This document shows, piece by piece, positions 44,726 to 53,609 of a stretch of DNA of 64,000 bases (positions are counted from its first letter, which is position 1; each line of letters opens with the position of its first letter). The translations under genes were made by a program, and so were the position numbers. The notes under the pieces are model-generated. The model did not search any database. It saw only the letters and a program-made list of their open reading frames with translations, and was not told the DNA's origin. The stretch is from Hymenobacter siberiensis (GTDB taxonomy: Bacteria; Bacteroidota; Bacteroidia; Cytophagales; Hymenobacteraceae): positions 124,001-188,000 of the forward strand of contig NZ_JAHLZY020000001.1 of the NCBI RefSeq assembly GCF_018967865.2, read 5' to 3'.

Positions 44726-45538
44726 CTATTCGATGCTACGGAAACCGTCGTCTTTCGAGTGGGAGCGGTGTTCAGAAGCCTGCGCGCCGTGGTCGGTGTG
44801 GGCCGAGGCGCTGGGGCTGCTCTCGCTGCGGCCGCTACCCGAGTGGATGCCGGTGTTGCCGGACGACTTGGGGGCGCTGGCATCGGTGCTGGAGCCAGTG
44901 CTGCTGCTACCGAAGCGGCTGCCACCGTTGGCATAGACCGAGCCGCTATCGGAGCGGCCAGTGGTGCCGGCGGCCGGGCGGCTGGTACTCGCGTCGGGGG
45001 CCTGGTAGCCGTAGCTGCGGCGGCCGTAGCCGGCATCGCGCTGGCGGCCATAGTTATAGGAGCTGCTTTCGCTGCTGCCGGACTTGCTCTTGCGGGTAGC
45101 CAGCCAGGCAACGCCACCGGCCAGAATAGCGCCGCCCACTACTTTCTGGGTCGTGCTGAGGCCGTTGACTTTATCGAGGGCGCGGGTGCCGAAGTCCTTG
45201 AGCGACTGCGGCAACTGGTTCACGCTGTTGAGCACGCCGGAATCCTCAATCCACTTTTTGCCGCTGTTCAGGGCCGTATCAACCAGGGAGCCGGCCTGGT
45301 CGTTGGTTTGCTGGCCTTCGCCCTGGCGGTTATCGCCGGCGTTGGCTGTGGTTTGGTTCTGCGCGTCGGGAGTAGGAGAGGAGCTTTGGGCGCTGGGCGT
45401 GGGGGTCGATTTGCGCGAAGCGGCCGAAGCGCCGCTGGCAGTATCCGGCGTGGTGGCCGAAGATTGGGCGTTGCGCTCGGCGTTGCGCTCGGCGTTGGTC
45501 GGGTTCGAAGTTCCGAGCTGGTCTTTCTGGTTATCCAT
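44726..45538 (-). CDS. Low-complexity hypothetical protein with one central membrane-like helix
   Basis: The 270-residue protein has a polar Ser/Thr/Asn/Gln-rich N-terminus and a helical middle (LVDTALNSGKKWIEDSG, LKDFGTRALDKVNG). A short Gly/Ala-rich helix (VVGGAILAGGVAWLA, about 135-149) and a Ser/Gly/Tyr-rich tail follow. No family is recognised. ATG 45538 is chosen because the longer frame adds a non-conserved leader. The tail resembles disordered stress or surface proteins. Confidence 0.65.
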   Translation of the reverse strand: MDNQKDQLGTSNPTNAERNAERNAQSSATTPDTASGASAASRKSTPTPSAQSSSPTPDAQNQTTANAGDNRQGEGQQTNDQAGSLVDTALNSGKKWIEDSGVLNSVNQLPQSLKDFGTRALDKVNGLSTTQKVVGGAILAGGVAWLATRKSKSGSSESSSYNYGRQRDAGYGRRSYGYQAPDASTSRPAAGTTGRSDSGSVYANGGSRFGSSSTGSSTDASAPKSSGNTGIHSGSGRSESSPSASAHTDHGAQASEHRSHSKDDGFRSIE

Positions 45539-45687
45539 GATACTGAGACGGAAAGGGGGGTGGAGAGAAAAAAGCAAAGCCGGACACCGCAGTACCCCAG
45601 GCGTTAGATTTATTCGTAATCAGCTACCGGTTAGTTGCAATTCGCCGACTTTATTTTGGCTTTCGCGGTTCTTAACCCCCCCCCAAA

Positions 45688-46035
45688 TCAGGGCTGCGCG
45701 TGGCGCGGCAGGGGGCGTAGTACGTGGGCGGGGTCGGCCAGCACCACGCGGCGGGCTTCCTCGCGGGCTTCCACTTCAAACTTGTTGTGGTAGTAGCCCA
45801 CGCGGGCCGACTCGATGAGGTATTTCCAGAGGAAGGGAAGCAGGCCGTGCTCTTGGTACTGGCGCAGGTGCACGGCCTCGTGGGCCACCCACTCGGCATC
45901 GGCTAAGAATTCCTCGCGGGAGGCTCCGCTCAGGTGCACGGTTTGGCCCACCACCATGGCCACGCGCCGGGCTTTTAGCACGCGACGAGCAATGAAAGCG
46001 AGGGGAGAATTGGTCCAGGTCCGGAGTTTTTGCAT
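45688..46035 (-). CDS. Small predicted zincin (HEAVH) protein
   Basis: The 115-residue protein contains HEAVHLRQYQEHG near residue 52, an HExxH motif, and a following glutamate in KFEVEAREEA that could be the third zinc ligand. The layout resembles DUF4157-type minimal metalloproteases. No signal peptide is visible. It stands between the low-complexity gene and the NlpC/P60 gene, in the opposite direction to the latter. Activity is inferred from the motif only. Confidence 0.65.
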   Translation of the reverse strand: MQKLRTWTNSPLAFIARRVLKARRVAMVVGQTVHLSGASREEFLADAEWVAHEAVHLRQYQEHGLLPFLWKYLIESARVGYYHNKFEVEAREEARRVVLADPAHVLRPLPRHAQP

Positions 46036-46116
46036 GAAGTAGGATATATGAATATTTTGACCGCGCAGATACGAAGTAAAGAGGAGCTTGGTTGCAAGCT
46101 ATAAGGTTAATATTTG

Positions 46117-46148
46117 TTGATAAAATTATCTTTTGTAAAGTATTTTTG
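46117..46148 (+). promoter_or_regulatory. Candidate promoter of the NlpC/P60 gene with a long leader
   Basis: TTG at 46117 and TATTTTTG at 46141-46148 are 21 bases apart. The predicted leader is about 214 bases, long for this window. No known riboswitch is recognised in it; the remainder of 46036-46368 holds no gene. Confidence 0.4.
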
Positions 46149-46368
46149 CCCTTTTTAAAGAAAAAGTGCCGGACTTACGAAAAGTTTAACCTAGCTTTAC
46201 CCTGTGACCTGTTCTACGAACAATAGAAATTATCGGGTACAACTGTTTTTCATCACATCTTCACTTGGCTGCAGTCAGCCTTGCCTATCGCCTAAGAAAG
46301 CTACTACTCCGGCTCTTCCGCCCTCACCTTGGAATCCGGTTTTTTGCCCCCAATCCTAACGACGGACA

Positions 46369-47085
46369 ATGAAACACAGCCTCCTGTATTGCCTCGCCGC
46401 TACCTCGCTGGCCCTCTCCTTCTTCTTTGAACGCGCCCCCGAAGCTTCGGTTATGGCCCGTGCCTCCTTGGCACCGGTCGTGGCCGAAGCTTCGCTGCTT
46501 CCGGCCCTGACGATAGGAAAGCCCGCCACCGAGCCCCGCGACTTTGGCAACCCACCGGCCACCAGGCCCACTGCCGCCGAGCTGGCCGCCTCCCGCGACT
46601 CGCTCACCTACCACTACTACGCCCAAACCCTGGGCCTGCACCTGGCCTTCGACGAAAACAAGGACTTGCTGCGCATGGTAACCGACTGGATTGGCACGCC
46701 TTACAGCTACGGCAGCAATTCGCGCAAGGGCACCGACTGCTCGGGTTTTGTAACCCGCGTATTCCACGAAGTATATGGCATCAACCTCATTCACTCGTCG
46801 CGCGCTATGTTTAGCAACACCAAGCGTGTGGCCAAGAGCGAGATGGAAACCGGCGACCTGGTGTTTTTCCGCCGGGGCAAGGGTCCGATTTATCACGTTG
46901 GTATTTACCTGAAAGACGGCAAATTTGCCCACTCGGCCTGCAATGGCGGCGTAATGGTGAGCTCGCTGAACCAGCCCTATTACCACCGTAATTTCTACGC
47001 CGCCGGCCGCGTGCCCGCCGTCGTAGCCGCCGATGCTGCCGCGCTGGAAGAAGCCGCCACGGCCCTGGCTTCCGCCACCGAATAG
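46369..47085 (+). CDS. NlpC/P60 (C40) cell-wall peptidase
   Basis: The 238-residue protein has an N-terminal signal-like segment, a linker, and an NlpC/P60 domain from about residue 100. The catalytic Cys is in GTDCSGFV near 124, the His in YHVGIYL near 177, and the third polar residue is expected in HSACNGG. These enzymes cut the D-Glu/diamino-acid bond of peptidoglycan stem peptides. It is probably periplasmic. A terminator follows. Confidence 0.9.
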   Translation: MKHSLLYCLAATSLALSFFFERAPEASVMARASLAPVVAEASLLPALTIGKPATEPRDFGNPPATRPTAAELAASRDSLTYHYYAQTLGLHLAFDENKDLLRMVTDWIGTPYSYGSNSRKGTDCSGFVTRVFHEVYGINLIHSSRAMFSNTKRVAKSEMETGDLVFFRRGKGPIYHVGIYLKDGKFAHSACNGGVMVSSLNQPYYHRNFYAAGRVPAVVAADAAALEEAATALASATE

Positions 47086-47102
47086 GAAATTCGCGCCTGC
47101 CA

Positions 47103-47148
47103 AAGCGCCAGACAGAGCGCCTGACCCTTGTGGTTGGGCGCTTTTTTT
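47103..47148 (+). terminator. Intrinsic terminator of the NlpC/P60 gene
   Basis: AAAGCGCC or AGCGCC can pair with GGCGCTTT, with a long loop, and the sequence ends in TTTTTTT. Confidence 0.7.
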
Positions 47149-47354
47149 GTGGCCGCCCGGAGCTGGCAACCCGGGCCAGGAGGCGGCTGAAACGGCCACC
47201 GCTTCATGCGATGCCCATTAAAAGAAACCCATACTTGCATTAAACCCGAGGCGAAGACTGTAGTCTTTGCTAAACAGCCGGTTAATGCCGTCGTATTCGG
47301 CGGCTGAACGGTGCCTTGTAGCAACGTTTCTGGCCTCATTTTTCGCGCTTATTT

Positions 47355-49106
47355 ATGAACCGTCGACATTTCCTCCAACGAAACGCGGCCGTAATTAATA
47401 CCCCGGTGGCGGCTGTGGCCGGGCGGCCCGCGCCGCTGGCCGGCCCTGCGGCCGACCTGGCCCAGCAGGACCCGCCTGAAACCGTGAGCCGCTACGCTAA
47501 TAAGGAGTTGCCCACCGGCCTGGCCCGCACCACCAGCACGCTCACGCCCTACGCCGGCCCCTGGGGCTACGAGCAGGCCGCGCACCTGCTGCGCCGCTGC
47601 CTGTTTGGCCCCACCCGGCCGGAGATTCTGGCGGCGGCCGGCTCCAGCCTCACGGCGGTGCTCAATGGCCTGCTCACGGCCCCCGCCACCGCCCCCGACC
47701 CGCCCGTGAACGTGTCGGCCACCGATACCAGCGTGCCCATTGGGCAGACCTGGACGGCGCAGGTGTTCGACCAGAACTTTGAGGGCGTGCGCCGCACTTC
47801 GCTGCGCGACTGGTGGCTGGGGCAGGTGCTGGGCCAGGGCACCACGCTGGCGGAGAAGATGACGCTGTTCTGGCACAACCATTTTGTGGTGGAAATCAGC
47901 AACATTAACGATGCCCGTATGGGCTACGAATACGTGCGCCTGCTGCGCGAGCACGCCCTCGGCAACGTGAAGCAGCTGGCCAAGGACGTGACCGTGACGC
48001 CCGCCATGCTGCGCTACCTCAATGGCAACCAGAGCGTAGTGGGTGCGCCCAACGAGAACTACGGCCGCGAGCTGCTGGAGCTGTTCACGGTAGGCAAGGG
48101 GCCGCTCATCGGGCCGGGCAACTACACCAACTACACCGAGGCCGACGTGCAGGCCGCCGCCAAAGTCCTCACCGGCTGGCGCGACCTGGCTACCGTGCCC
48201 GTGGGCAGCTACTACACGGCCAGCCGCCACGATACCACGACCAAGGTGTTTTCCTCGGCCTTTGGCAATGCCAGCATTGTGGCCAGCGGCAACACCGAAT
48301 ACCAGGCGCTTATCAACCTGATTTTTCAGCAGGTGGAAACGGCGCGGTTTATCGTGCGCAAGCTGTACCGCTGGTTTGTGTACTATCTGATTGATACGCA
48401 GGTGGAAACGGATGTTATTCGGCCGCTGGCTACCATCCTCATTAACAATGGCTTCGATGTCGTGCCGGTGCTGCGGGCGCTGTTCAGCTCCGAGCATTTC
48501 TTCGATGCCCTGAATATGGGCTGCCTCATCAAAAGCCCGCTCGATTTCACGGTGGGGCTGTGCCGGCAGATGCAGGTGGCGTTTCCGCCCGCTACCAACG
48601 TGGCCGTGCAGTACGGCATGTGGAACTACCTCAACGGTCTGACCTTTGTGCAGCAGCAAACGCTGGGCGACCCGCCCAACGTAGCCGGCTGGGCCGCCTA
48701 CTACCAGACGCCGCAGTACCACGAACTCTGGATAAACGCCGTGACGCTGCCGCGCCGCAACCAGGTTACGGACCTGTTCATTGGCTCGGGCTATACGCGC
48801 AGCGGGGTCAAAATTGCGATTGACGTGCTGGCGCTCACGCAATCGTTCCCGGCCGCCACGGCCTCAGACTGCAACCTGCTGATTGACGAGTATGTGAAGC
48901 TGATGCTGCCCATCGCCCTCACTACCAACCAGACTGCCTTCCTGAAAACCGCGCTGCTGCCTGGCCTGCCCGATTTTGAGTGGACCGTGGAGTGGCAGCA
49001 GTACCTGGCCGCGCCCACCAACACGGCTAAAAAAGCCGCTGTGACCACCAAACTGCAAGCCATGCTGCGCGCCCTAATGGGCCTGGCCGAATACCATCTT
49101 TCTTAA
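47355..49106 (+). CDS. DUF1800 family protein
   Basis: The 583-residue protein begins MNRRHFLQRNAAV, a twin-arginine-like start, and continues with AAHLLRRCLFGPTRPEI, DWWLGQVL, KMTLFWHNHFV, NENYGRELLELFTVG and DVQAAAKVLTGWRD, all conserved DUF1800 blocks. DUF1800 genes are nearly always paired with a DUF1501 gene, as here. The biochemical role is unknown. The N-terminal signal suggests export. Confidence 0.92.
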   Translation: MNRRHFLQRNAAVINTPVAAVAGRPAPLAGPAADLAQQDPPETVSRYANKELPTGLARTTSTLTPYAGPWGYEQAAHLLRRCLFGPTRPEILAAAGSSLTAVLNGLLTAPATAPDPPVNVSATDTSVPIGQTWTAQVFDQNFEGVRRTSLRDWWLGQVLGQGTTLAEKMTLFWHNHFVVEISNINDARMGYEYVRLLREHALGNVKQLAKDVTVTPAMLRYLNGNQSVVGAPNENYGRELLELFTVGKGPLIGPGNYTNYTEADVQAAAKVLTGWRDLATVPVGSYYTASRHDTTTKVFSSAFGNASIVASGNTEYQALINLIFQQVETARFIVRKLYRWFVYYLIDTQVETDVIRPLATILINNGFDVVPVLRALFSSEHFFDALNMGCLIKSPLDFTVGLCRQMQVAFPPATNVAVQYGMWNYLNGLTFVQQQTLGDPPNVAGWAAYYQTPQYHELWINAVTLPRRNQVTDLFIGSGYTRSGVKIAIDVLALTQSFPAATASDCNLLIDEYVKLMLPIALTTNQTAFLKTALLPGLPDFEWTVEWQQYLAAPTNTAKKAAVTTKLQAMLRALMGLAEYHLS

Positions 49107-49203
49107 GCTGTTAGCTGACAGCTATTGGCTGTTAGCTTCCGCAATATCTCATTCGTCAATTGAAGCTGCTGGCTAACAGCTAACAGCTATTAGCCAGCAG
49201 CTT
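49105..49203. repeat. Inverted repeat between the DUF1800 and DUF1501 genes
   Basis: AAGCTGTTAGCTGACAGCTA at the left and its diverged inverse at the right flank about 35 bases. Several GCTGTTAGC units repeat within each arm. Confidence 0.75.
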
Positions 49204-49207
49204 AATC

Positions 49208-50785
49208 ATGAAACGTCGCGAATTTCTACAGACTACGGCTGCGGCCTCGGTTGGTACTGCTTTTCTGAGCGGGCTGCCCATTGGGGCCTACGGGCATTCG
49301 GCCCAGCTGGCGGCCCTCACCAATGCTACCACGGTTTCGGATAAGGTGCTGGTCATCATTCAGCTGCAAGGCGGTAATGATGGGCTGAACATGATTATCC
49401 CCCTAGACCAGTACCCGGCCCTGCTGGCGGCGCGCAGCAACATCGCTCTGCCCCAGACGGCCGTGTTGCCGCTCACCACGGCCACCGGCATTCATCCGGC
49501 CATGGCCTCGCTCCAGAACCTGTACCAGAACGGCAAGCTGGGCGTGGTGCAGAGCGTGGGCTACCCCACGCCCAACTTCTCGCACTTCCGGGCCACCGAT
49601 ATCTGGACCTCGGGCTCCGAGTCTAATGTGACCTGGACCACGGGCTGGGCCGGCCGCTACCTCGACGGCGAGTTTGCGGGCTTCCCCACCGGCTACCCCA
49701 GCACCCAGAACCCCGACCCGCTGGCCATCAGCATTGGCTCGGTGGTGAGCAACTGCGTGCAGGGTCCCACCGTGAACATGGGCATGGCCATCGCCAGCAC
49801 GTCGTCTTTCTACCAGCTGCTTAGCGGTGGCGTTGATGCCGCGCCGAACACGCCGGCCGGGCATGAGCTCACTTTTATTCGGCAGGTGGTGAGCCAGACG
49901 CAGGTGTACACCACGGCCATTCAGGCGGCGGCCGGGCGGGCCCAGAACCTCTCGCCCCTGTACCCCACGGCCGGTCAGAACTCGCTGGCCGACCAGCTCA
50001 AAATAGTGGCCCAGTTGGTGGCCGGCGGCCTGAGCACCCGCATCTACGTGTGCCAGCTCGGCGGCTTCGATACGCACACGCTGCAAGTGCCCAGCACGGG
50101 CAGCACCACCGTGGGCACCCACGCCACGCTGCTGGGCAAGATTGCGGAGGCCGTGAACGCCTTCCAGGACGACCTGCGGCGGCTGGCCATCCAGGACCGG
50201 GTGGTGGGCATGACGTTCTCGGAATTCGGGCGGCGCATTCGGTCCAATTCCGGCTTCGGTACCGACCACGGCGCGGCGGCCCCGCTGCTGGTTTTTGGCA
50301 CTAAGGTGAACCCCATTGTGCATGGGGCCAACCCCACGCTGCCCACCAGCGCCGGCGTGAACGACAACATTCCCATGCAGTTCGACTTCCGCAGCATCTA
50401 TACCAGCATTCTGAAAGACTGGTTCCAGGTGACGCCGGCCACGCTCACGCAGCTCTTCGGGCAGCCCTTCACCTACGTGCCGGTATTGCGGCCCGGGGCT
50501 GCCACGGCCACAACGGCGGCGGCCGAGGTGGCCGAGTTCACGGTGTACCCCAATCCAGTGACGCGCGACGGCCGCACCACCGTAGCCTACGAAAGCGCCG
50601 GTGGCCACGTCCAAATCGTGATGCTCGATACCCTGGGCCGCGAGGTGCGCCGCACCGTGGACCAGGTGCTGCCCCGCGGCCCCCAGCTGCTGCCCGTGGA
50701 CCTGAGCGGCCTGGCGCCAGGCGCTTACTACTGCCAGGTGCGGGAGGACCGGCGCACGGGCTCGCGCATTGTGGTGATAGAGTAA
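49208..50785 (+). CDS. DUF1501 family protein with T9SS C-terminal sorting domain
   Basis: The 525-residue protein starts MKRREFLQTTAAASVGTAF, a twin-arginine signal. The DUF1501 (sulfatase-like) core has VLVIIQLQGGNDGLNMIIPL near residue 46, LCQLGGFDTH-type QLGGFDTH near 284 and EFGRRIRSNSGFGTDHG near 340. The last ~85 residues (EFTVYPNPV onward) form a type IX secretion sorting domain. So it is probably carried to the cell surface. Substrate unknown. Confidence 0.92.
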   Translation: MKRREFLQTTAAASVGTAFLSGLPIGAYGHSAQLAALTNATTVSDKVLVIIQLQGGNDGLNMIIPLDQYPALLAARSNIALPQTAVLPLTTATGIHPAMASLQNLYQNGKLGVVQSVGYPTPNFSHFRATDIWTSGSESNVTWTTGWAGRYLDGEFAGFPTGYPSTQNPDPLAISIGSVVSNCVQGPTVNMGMAIASTSSFYQLLSGGVDAAPNTPAGHELTFIRQVVSQTQVYTTAIQAAAGRAQNLSPLYPTAGQNSLADQLKIVAQLVAGGLSTRIYVCQLGGFDTHTLQVPSTGSTTVGTHATLLGKIAEAVNAFQDDLRRLAIQDRVVGMTFSEFGRRIRSNSGFGTDHGAAAPLLVFGTKVNPIVHGANPTLPTSAGVNDNIPMQFDFRSIYTSILKDWFQVTPATLTQLFGQPFTYVPVLRPGAATATTAAAEVAEFTVYPNPVTRDGRTTVAYESAGGHVQIVMLDTLGREVRRTVDQVLPRGPQLLPVDLSGLAPGAYYCQVREDRRTGSRIVVIE

Positions 50786-50970
50786 AGCGAGGAATTGTCA
50801 GGTAATGTGTTTTGGTAAATGCTGCTGATAATGAATGATTTGCATTTTGATATTGTGGATTGTTTTGGTTCTCGACCAGAAAAAAGGCAGCCCGGCCCGG
50901 CTCTTTTCCGTACAGCGAGTCAGGGGCGGCAACGGCCCTGTTTCACCTCTCCCTATTCAATACCAGCTTT

Positions 50971-51210
50971 ATGGAAGCGCAAATCGAAAAACAACTCGAA
51001 GACATCCTGCCCGAAGACCTTGCCCGCACTTTCGAGAGCGCCTACCACGTATTTCAAGGCAAAACCGAGCACGTTGACGACCTGCTGAAAAACGGTGGCG
51101 TGCTTCTGCGCAAAGCTGCTCAGCGCTTCACGCCCACGCAGATGGTGCTCGGCATTGCCGCCATCGCCGCCGTGACGGTGGTGCTCATCAACCGCGCCAG
51201 CAACGACTAG
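50971..51210 (+). CDS. Small hypothetical protein with a C-terminal membrane helix
   Basis: The 79-residue product has a helical acidic N-terminus (QIEKQLEDILPEDLARTF) and one membrane helix near the C-terminus (MVLGIAAIAAVTVVLI). ATG 50971 is preferred over earlier starts in a low-quality frame. No family is recognised. Confidence 0.6.
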   Translation: MEAQIEKQLEDILPEDLARTFESAYHVFQGKTEHVDDLLKNGGVLLRKAAQRFTPTQMVLGIAAIAAVTVVLINRASND

Positions 51211-51261
51211 CTGATAGCTGGCTTTCTGCTGTGGAACAGCGGATTGCCAGTCTGATATACC

Positions 51262-51295
51262 AAAGGCGGCCTTCTGCGGAAGGTCGCCTTTTTTG
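51262..51295 (+). terminator. Intrinsic terminator of the small protein gene
   Basis: AAAGGCGGCCTTC pairs with GAAGGTCGCCTTT over a four-base loop with one G-U pair and ends in TTTTTT. Confidence 0.85.
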
Positions 51296-51302
51296 TGTCT
51301 TG

Positions 51303-51506
51303 CCGAAGTTGCGGAGGACCAAACCTTCGCCCCGGAGGGGCGGCATATCGGTCGTAATAATGGTGAAAATGAACGTCAAAGCCCCATCGGGGCGACATTT
51401 ATTAGATGGGTGTCGCCCCGATGGGGCTTTAAAAACAGTAATCAGCGGGTTGTGCTACCGATATGCCGCTCCTCCGGGGCGAAGGTTTGATCCTCCGCAA
51501 TTTCGG
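51303..51506. repeat. Large nested inverted repeat
   Basis: The outer arms start CCGAAGTTGCGGAGGACCAA and include TTCGCCCCGGAGGGGCGGCA, with inverses at 51459-51506. The inner arms AAAGCCCCATCGGGGCGACA and their inverse (about 51379-51432) close on about 14 bases. Two palindromes of different sequence are thus nested. Confidence 0.88.
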
Positions 51507-51537
51507 TGGCCTAAGGGATATCGTAAGCTGCGTCGCC

Positions 51538-52668
51538 TCAGCGAATGTCAATCAGGACCGGTACGGCCAGGCGCACGGCGACCGGCTGGCCGTTATGGCG
51601 ACCGGGCTCGAAGCGGGGGAGGCGCAGGGCAGCCGCTAACACCGCCTCGTCCAGGGCGCTATTGATGGGCTTGAGCATGACCGGGCGCGTGACACGGCCA
51701 TCGGGCTCCACCACGAAGCTGACCTGGCCCTCGCCGCTGCTGGCGCGCTCGGGGTATTCAATTAGCTCCTGCAGGGCGGCTTGCAGGCCATCGGGGCCGT
51801 TGCGGCCGGGCAGCACGGGCATCTGCTCGACTTGGCTGTACACCTGGTTTTCGGGTACCGGCGCGGCCTGGCCGGTGGGCGGCGCGGGCGGGCTGAACGA
51901 GATGTTCACCACCTGGTACATGGCCACGGGCTGGTCGTCGTAGCCCAGGGCGGGCTGCCAGCGCGGGAAGCCGCGCACGAGGCGCAGGGCTTCGTCGTCG
52001 CAGCTGGGGCAGAGGGGGTTAATGACTTCGCTGGCCCCGATGCGGCCATCGGCCTTCAGCACGAAGCGCACCGCGACGCGGCCCTGGAGGTCGCGCTGCT
52101 TTACTTCGGCGGGGGTAGCTTTGTTCTTTTGCAGGTATTGTTCCAGGGCCACATCGCCGCCGGGGAACCGGGCCGGCCGGGTGACTTCCGTGCTGGTAAA
52201 TACGTGGCGTGGCGACAGGAACATCACCGGCACCGTGAGCAGCACCGCCACCGGCTGGCCCTGGTAGCGGCCCGGCAGCAGGCGCGGCATGCGCTTCACG
52301 GCGGCCAGCGCGGCGGCATCGCAGGCAGGGCTGAGCGACTGCACCACGGCTGCCTTTCGCCCCACGCCACTCACCCCCACCACCACGCGCACGAATACTC
52401 GCCCTTCAGTGCGGCCTTCGCGCACTTCCAGCGGCAGCTGAAGCTGCTTCTGCACGGCCTTTACCAAGGCCAGGTTGCCGCCGCCGTCGGGCAGGGTGGG
52501 TACCTGGTCCACGTAGTTGAATATCTGCGTGGTATCGGTGGCGTACTGGCCGTAGGACTGGGTAGCGGCGAGCCTAGGAAGAATAGTAAGGAGTAGAAAG
52601 AACAATCCACCCAACAGCCAGGGGCGGCGGTACAGGGGGCGCAGTCGCTTTAGTTGGTCGGTATTCAT
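51538..52668 (-). CDS. Protein with three tandem TonB_C domains
   Basis: The 376-residue protein has a membrane anchor or signal (LLGGLFFLLLTILPRLAA). Three TonB C-terminal-type repeats of about 100 residues follow, each with the pattern GRVxVRxVV, an AAL(A)AVKRMPR-type helix and a final PVAVxLxVPV strand. Normal TonB has one such domain and a proline-rich linker, which is absent here. It may bind outer-membrane receptors or act as a signalling partner. The neighbouring gene at 52722 has two related repeats. Confidence 0.85.
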   Translation of the reverse strand: MNTDQLKRLRPLYRRPWLLGGLFFLLLTILPRLAATQSYGQYATDTTQIFNYVDQVPTLPDGGGNLALVKAVQKQLQLPLEVREGRTEGRVFVRVVVGVSGVGRKAAVVQSLSPACDAAALAAVKRMPRLLPGRYQGQPVAVLLTVPVMFLSPRHVFTSTEVTRPARFPGGDVALEQYLQKNKATPAEVKQRDLQGRVAVRFVLKADGRIGASEVINPLCPSCDDEALRLVRGFPRWQPALGYDDQPVAMYQVVNISFSPPAPPTGQAAPVPENQVYSQVEQMPVLPGRNGPDGLQAALQELIEYPERASSGEGQVSFVVEPDGRVTRPVMLKPINSALDEAVLAAALRLPRFEPGRHNGQPVAVRLAVPVLIDIR

Positions 52669-52721
52669 GCGGCAAATTTATAGCCGGGCGTAATCTGCGG
52701 CCACCCCAGTAGAGGTCCCAT

Positions 52722-53548
52722 TCAGGGTTTTTGCGGCAGCCGGCCAAACAGCACGGGCACGGTCATGCTCACGGAGGCGGGCAGCCCGTTTAGCTTGCCT
52801 CCTACGAAGCGTGGCAGCTGCTTCACGGCGGCCAACGCGGCGGCATTGCAGTTGGCGCTCAGCCCCCGGATTACTTTAACGTCACGAATCACCCCGCTGG
52901 GGCCGACGATGAATCCCACGAATACCTTGCGGAGCAAAGAATCATTGGCTACCTCAGCGGGCATCACCAACGCCCGTTGAATGGCTTGGGCAATGGGGCG
53001 GCTACCCTCCCCGGACGGGAGGCGCGGCATCTGGTCGACCAGTTGGTAAATGCGAGTCAGCGTGTCGGCAGCTACGGATTTGGTGTCCTGAATATTGAAC
53101 GTGACGGGTACCGTGAAGGAAACTGATACCGGCCTGCCCTGCTGGGTGCCGGGGATAAAGCGAGGTAGAAGCCGTACGGCGGCCAACACTTCCTCATCGC
53201 ACCCCCCTCCGATGCCCTTGACAATCTTGCCGTTCCGCACCTCACCGCTTTCCGTTACCAGAAAGCTGACGAATACCCGGCCCTGCAACTGTTGCCGTAG
53301 GGCCGCTGCCGGGGGTAATGTACCAGCCGCTGAAGCGCTTCCACAATGGCCTTGTTGCCACCGCCGCCGGGCAATTGCGGCATTTGCTCCACATATGTAT
53401 ATTTTTTTCCCACAACCCGTTCAACTTCAGGGCTGGCTGGCGCAGTCGGGGTGACCTGAGCTACGGCAAACCGGGGTGCCGCCAGCCCCAGCAGTAAACA
53501 GAAAGCGGGAAACACAAGGGTTTTGGTGGAAAGCAGAGTAGGTTTCAC
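52722..53548 (-). pseudogene. Two-repeat TonB_C protein gene with a one-base frameshift
   Basis: The first frame starts at 53548 with a signal peptide (FPAFCLLLGLAAPRFAVAQ) and ends after ALQRLVHYPRQ. The rest lies in another frame, MQGRVFVSFLVTESGEVRN to PVLFGRLPQKP. Adding one C to the run CCCCC coded at 53311-53315 joins them as VHYPPAAALRQQLQGRVFV, giving 275 residues and two TonB_C domains. It is a paralogue of the gene at 51538. Confidence 0.8.
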
Positions 53549-53609
53549 CAGCGTTAGATTGAAGAGTTAAAACTTAAGAATTGGCGACGATTGGTCAGCT
53601 TCGCGCAAA

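Noticed and set aside
46155..46368. A c-di-AMP riboswitch before the NlpC/P60 gene
   Set aside because: The gene class often carries one in other phyla, but none of the conserved riboswitch segments is seen here.
51303..51506. CRISPR array
   Set aside because: Repeats here and elsewhere are inverted rather than direct, and there are no regular spacers or cas genes.
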